Positions 4,420 through 5,231 of a DNA stretch of 5,231 nt are shown here, piece by piece. A program made the translations under genes and the position numbers. Origin of the DNA: Thermotogae bacterium (GTDB lineage: Bacteria > Thermotogota > Thermotogae > UBA12178); contig QNAP01000132.1 of the NCBI GenBank assembly GCA_003641795.1, positions 1 through 5,231 on the forward strand. The letters are read 5' to 3'. The notes beneath the pieces were generated by a model. That model was not told the origin of the DNA, made no database searches, and saw nothing but the letters and a program-made list of their open reading frames with translations. Numbering within the stretch: the first letter of the stretch is position 1; the number at the start of each line of letters is the position of its first letter.

Positions 4420-4422
4420 TAA

Positions 4423-4441
4423 CCCTTCTTTTTTAGGGGTG
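4423..4441 (+). promoter_or_regulatory. poly-T/Shine-Dalgarno cassette motif, copy 7
   Basis: CCCTTCTTTTTTAGGGGTG, with ATG at 4446 four bases downstream. CCCU can pair with AGGG around an eight-base U-rich loop. ACCCCT at 4382-4387 is also perfectly complementary to AGGGGT at 4435-4440, giving an alternative, longer-range pairing of the same Shine-Dalgarno. Confidence 0.85.
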
Positions 4442-4445
4442 AAAA

Positions 4446-5231
4446 ATGCCTAAAGAAAAATTTGAGTTGGTGATACACCCAGAAATCAGCAAATGGCGCA
4501 GAGAAAAACTGGTGAACGAAGCCCTTTTCAAAGACATAAGAGAGAAAGGACAGCTACAAAACCTGATAGCCCGGCGTCTTCCAGACGGTAGCGTAGAGCT
4601 CTTGGCTGGATATAGGCGCTATCTAGCGCTTAAAGCCCTTGGAAAGAAAGCTGAAGACATGGACATCAAAATTCTGGAAAACGTGTCGGATAAAGATGCG
4701 CTACTCATCGCCCTTTCAGAAAACACCAAACGAAAAGACATGTCGCCTGTGGAGGAAGGTAGAGCCTTCAGGTCAATGAAGAAGCTGAAGATGACTGTTG
4801 AAGAGATAGCGTTGAGGCGGGGAGTGAGTGAAAGCTACGTTAGAAACCGCCTTGAACTTCTAGAGTTGCCAAGGAAAATCCAGGAGCTCATGGAGAACGG
4901 AGAGATACCGATGAGCTACGCTAAACCCATAATTCGACTGGAAAGCATAGGAGAAAGAGCGCAGCTAGAACTCGTACAGGAAATAAAGAGGGGCCAAGAA
5001 GATTACTATGGTGGAATCCGATCCGTTGAAGAAGCCAACGATGTCGTGGAGAAGACACTCGCCCAAGTAAGACAGATGAAGGAACTAGCGGCTAAATATG
5101 GCCCCTGCCCCCAATGCGGAAGCACACAGATCGGTCAAGACTGGGAGAAGAACAAGGTTAAATGTCACCGATGCAAACACGCATGGCACAAGGAAACTAA
5201 AGATCCATGGGAATTCCATGAGCTGAAACAG
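4446..5231 (+). CDS. parB: ParB-like CTP/DNA-binding protein with C-terminal zinc ribbon (3' partial)
   Basis: The reading frame is open for 262 codons to the window edge, so the C-terminus is missing. The ParB/Srx N-terminal domain is visible: GQLQNLIARRL (35-45), LLAGYRRYLALKALG (52-66, equivalent to the CTP-binding GERR box) and ALSENTKRKDMSPVEEGRAF (89-108, equivalent to the ENxxR box). A helix-turn-helix follows (MTVEEIALRRGVSESYVRNRLELLELP, 116-142) and a helical region to about 215. Residues 221-243 then form a zinc ribbon, C221-x2-C224-x15-C240-x2-C243, where canonical ParB has a dimerisation domain. ParB proteins load on parS sites and spread as CTP-dependent clamps for DNA segregation; relatives act as transcription regulators. 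No ParA is in view, so partition, regulation or nucleoid binding are all possible. Inverted repeats lie just upstream. Confidence 0.88.
   Translation, partial: MPKEKFELVIHPEISKWRREKLVNEALFKDIREKGQLQNLIARRLPDGSVELLAGYRRYLALKALGKKAEDMDIKILENVSDKDALLIALSENTKRKDMSPVEEGRAFRSMKKLKMTVEEIALRRGVSESYVRNRLELLELPRKIQELMENGEIPMSYAKPIIRLESIGERAQLELVQEIKRGQEDYYGGIRSVEEANDVVEKTLAQVRQMKELAAKYGPCPQCGSTQIGQDWEKNKVKCHRCKHAWHKETKDPWEFHELKQ

Noticed and set aside
1..5231. CRISPR array, insertion sequence, rRNA or riboswitch of a known class
   Set aside because: The recurring motif is spaced by whole genes rather than by 30-40 base spacers. No transposase, long inverted terminal repeats, rRNA segments or known riboswitch cores are visible.

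Overview
The window is a compact, fully co-oriented (+ strand) run of nine protein-coding genes with very short spacers. It looks like part of an archaeal extrachromosomal or integrated mobile element (plasmid, virus or similar). The archaeal assignment is an inference. It rests on strong GGGGTG(A) Shine-Dalgarno sequences 4-5 nt before most start codons, T-runs of the kind archaeal RNA polymerase terminates at, heavy use of AGA/AGG arginine codons, and a stand-alone Ku/ligase pair. The mobile-element assignment rests on a ParB-like protein, a methylase-like protein with an unclear catalytic site, and many small orphan genes. No replicase, integrase, capsid gene or rRNA is in view, so the host lineage cannot be named.

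Layout: a Ku-like protein (28-774); a 59-residue Cys-rich protein (824-1003); a 38-residue protein (1054-1170) whose stop overlaps the start of an ATP-dependent DNA ligase (1167-2054); two unrecognised proteins (2080-2463 and 2513-3040); an N6-adenine-methylase-like protein (3044-3949); a CxxC protein overlapping it (3924-4361); and a ParB-like protein with a C-terminal zinc ribbon that runs off the right edge (4446-5231).

The outstanding feature is a near-identical cassette directly before seven of the nine genes: CCC, 0-2 pyrimidines, a run of six or seven T, an optional A or C, then GGGGTG, then 4-5 nt, then ATG. It joins a terminator-like T-run to the ribosome binding site. It can also fold so that CCC(U) pairs with the (A)GGG of the Shine-Dalgarno around a U-rich loop. 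The two genes that lack it (ligase and CxxC protein) are the two whose starts overlap the preceding gene, so the cassette appears to mark each independently initiated translation unit.

Functional themes: Ku plus ligase suggests an element-borne end-joining or genome-circularisation module. ParB suggests segregation or DNA-binding regulation. The methylase-like protein and its overlapping neighbour share a C-terminal tail (PxPIxxxRFSLKAFT) that may be a docking motif for a common partner. Stem-loops follow two stop codons; one of them (784-800) is a perfect match to a tRNA T-arm. The only longer spacer (4362-4445) carries alternating ACGAA/TTCGT half-sites just before parB.
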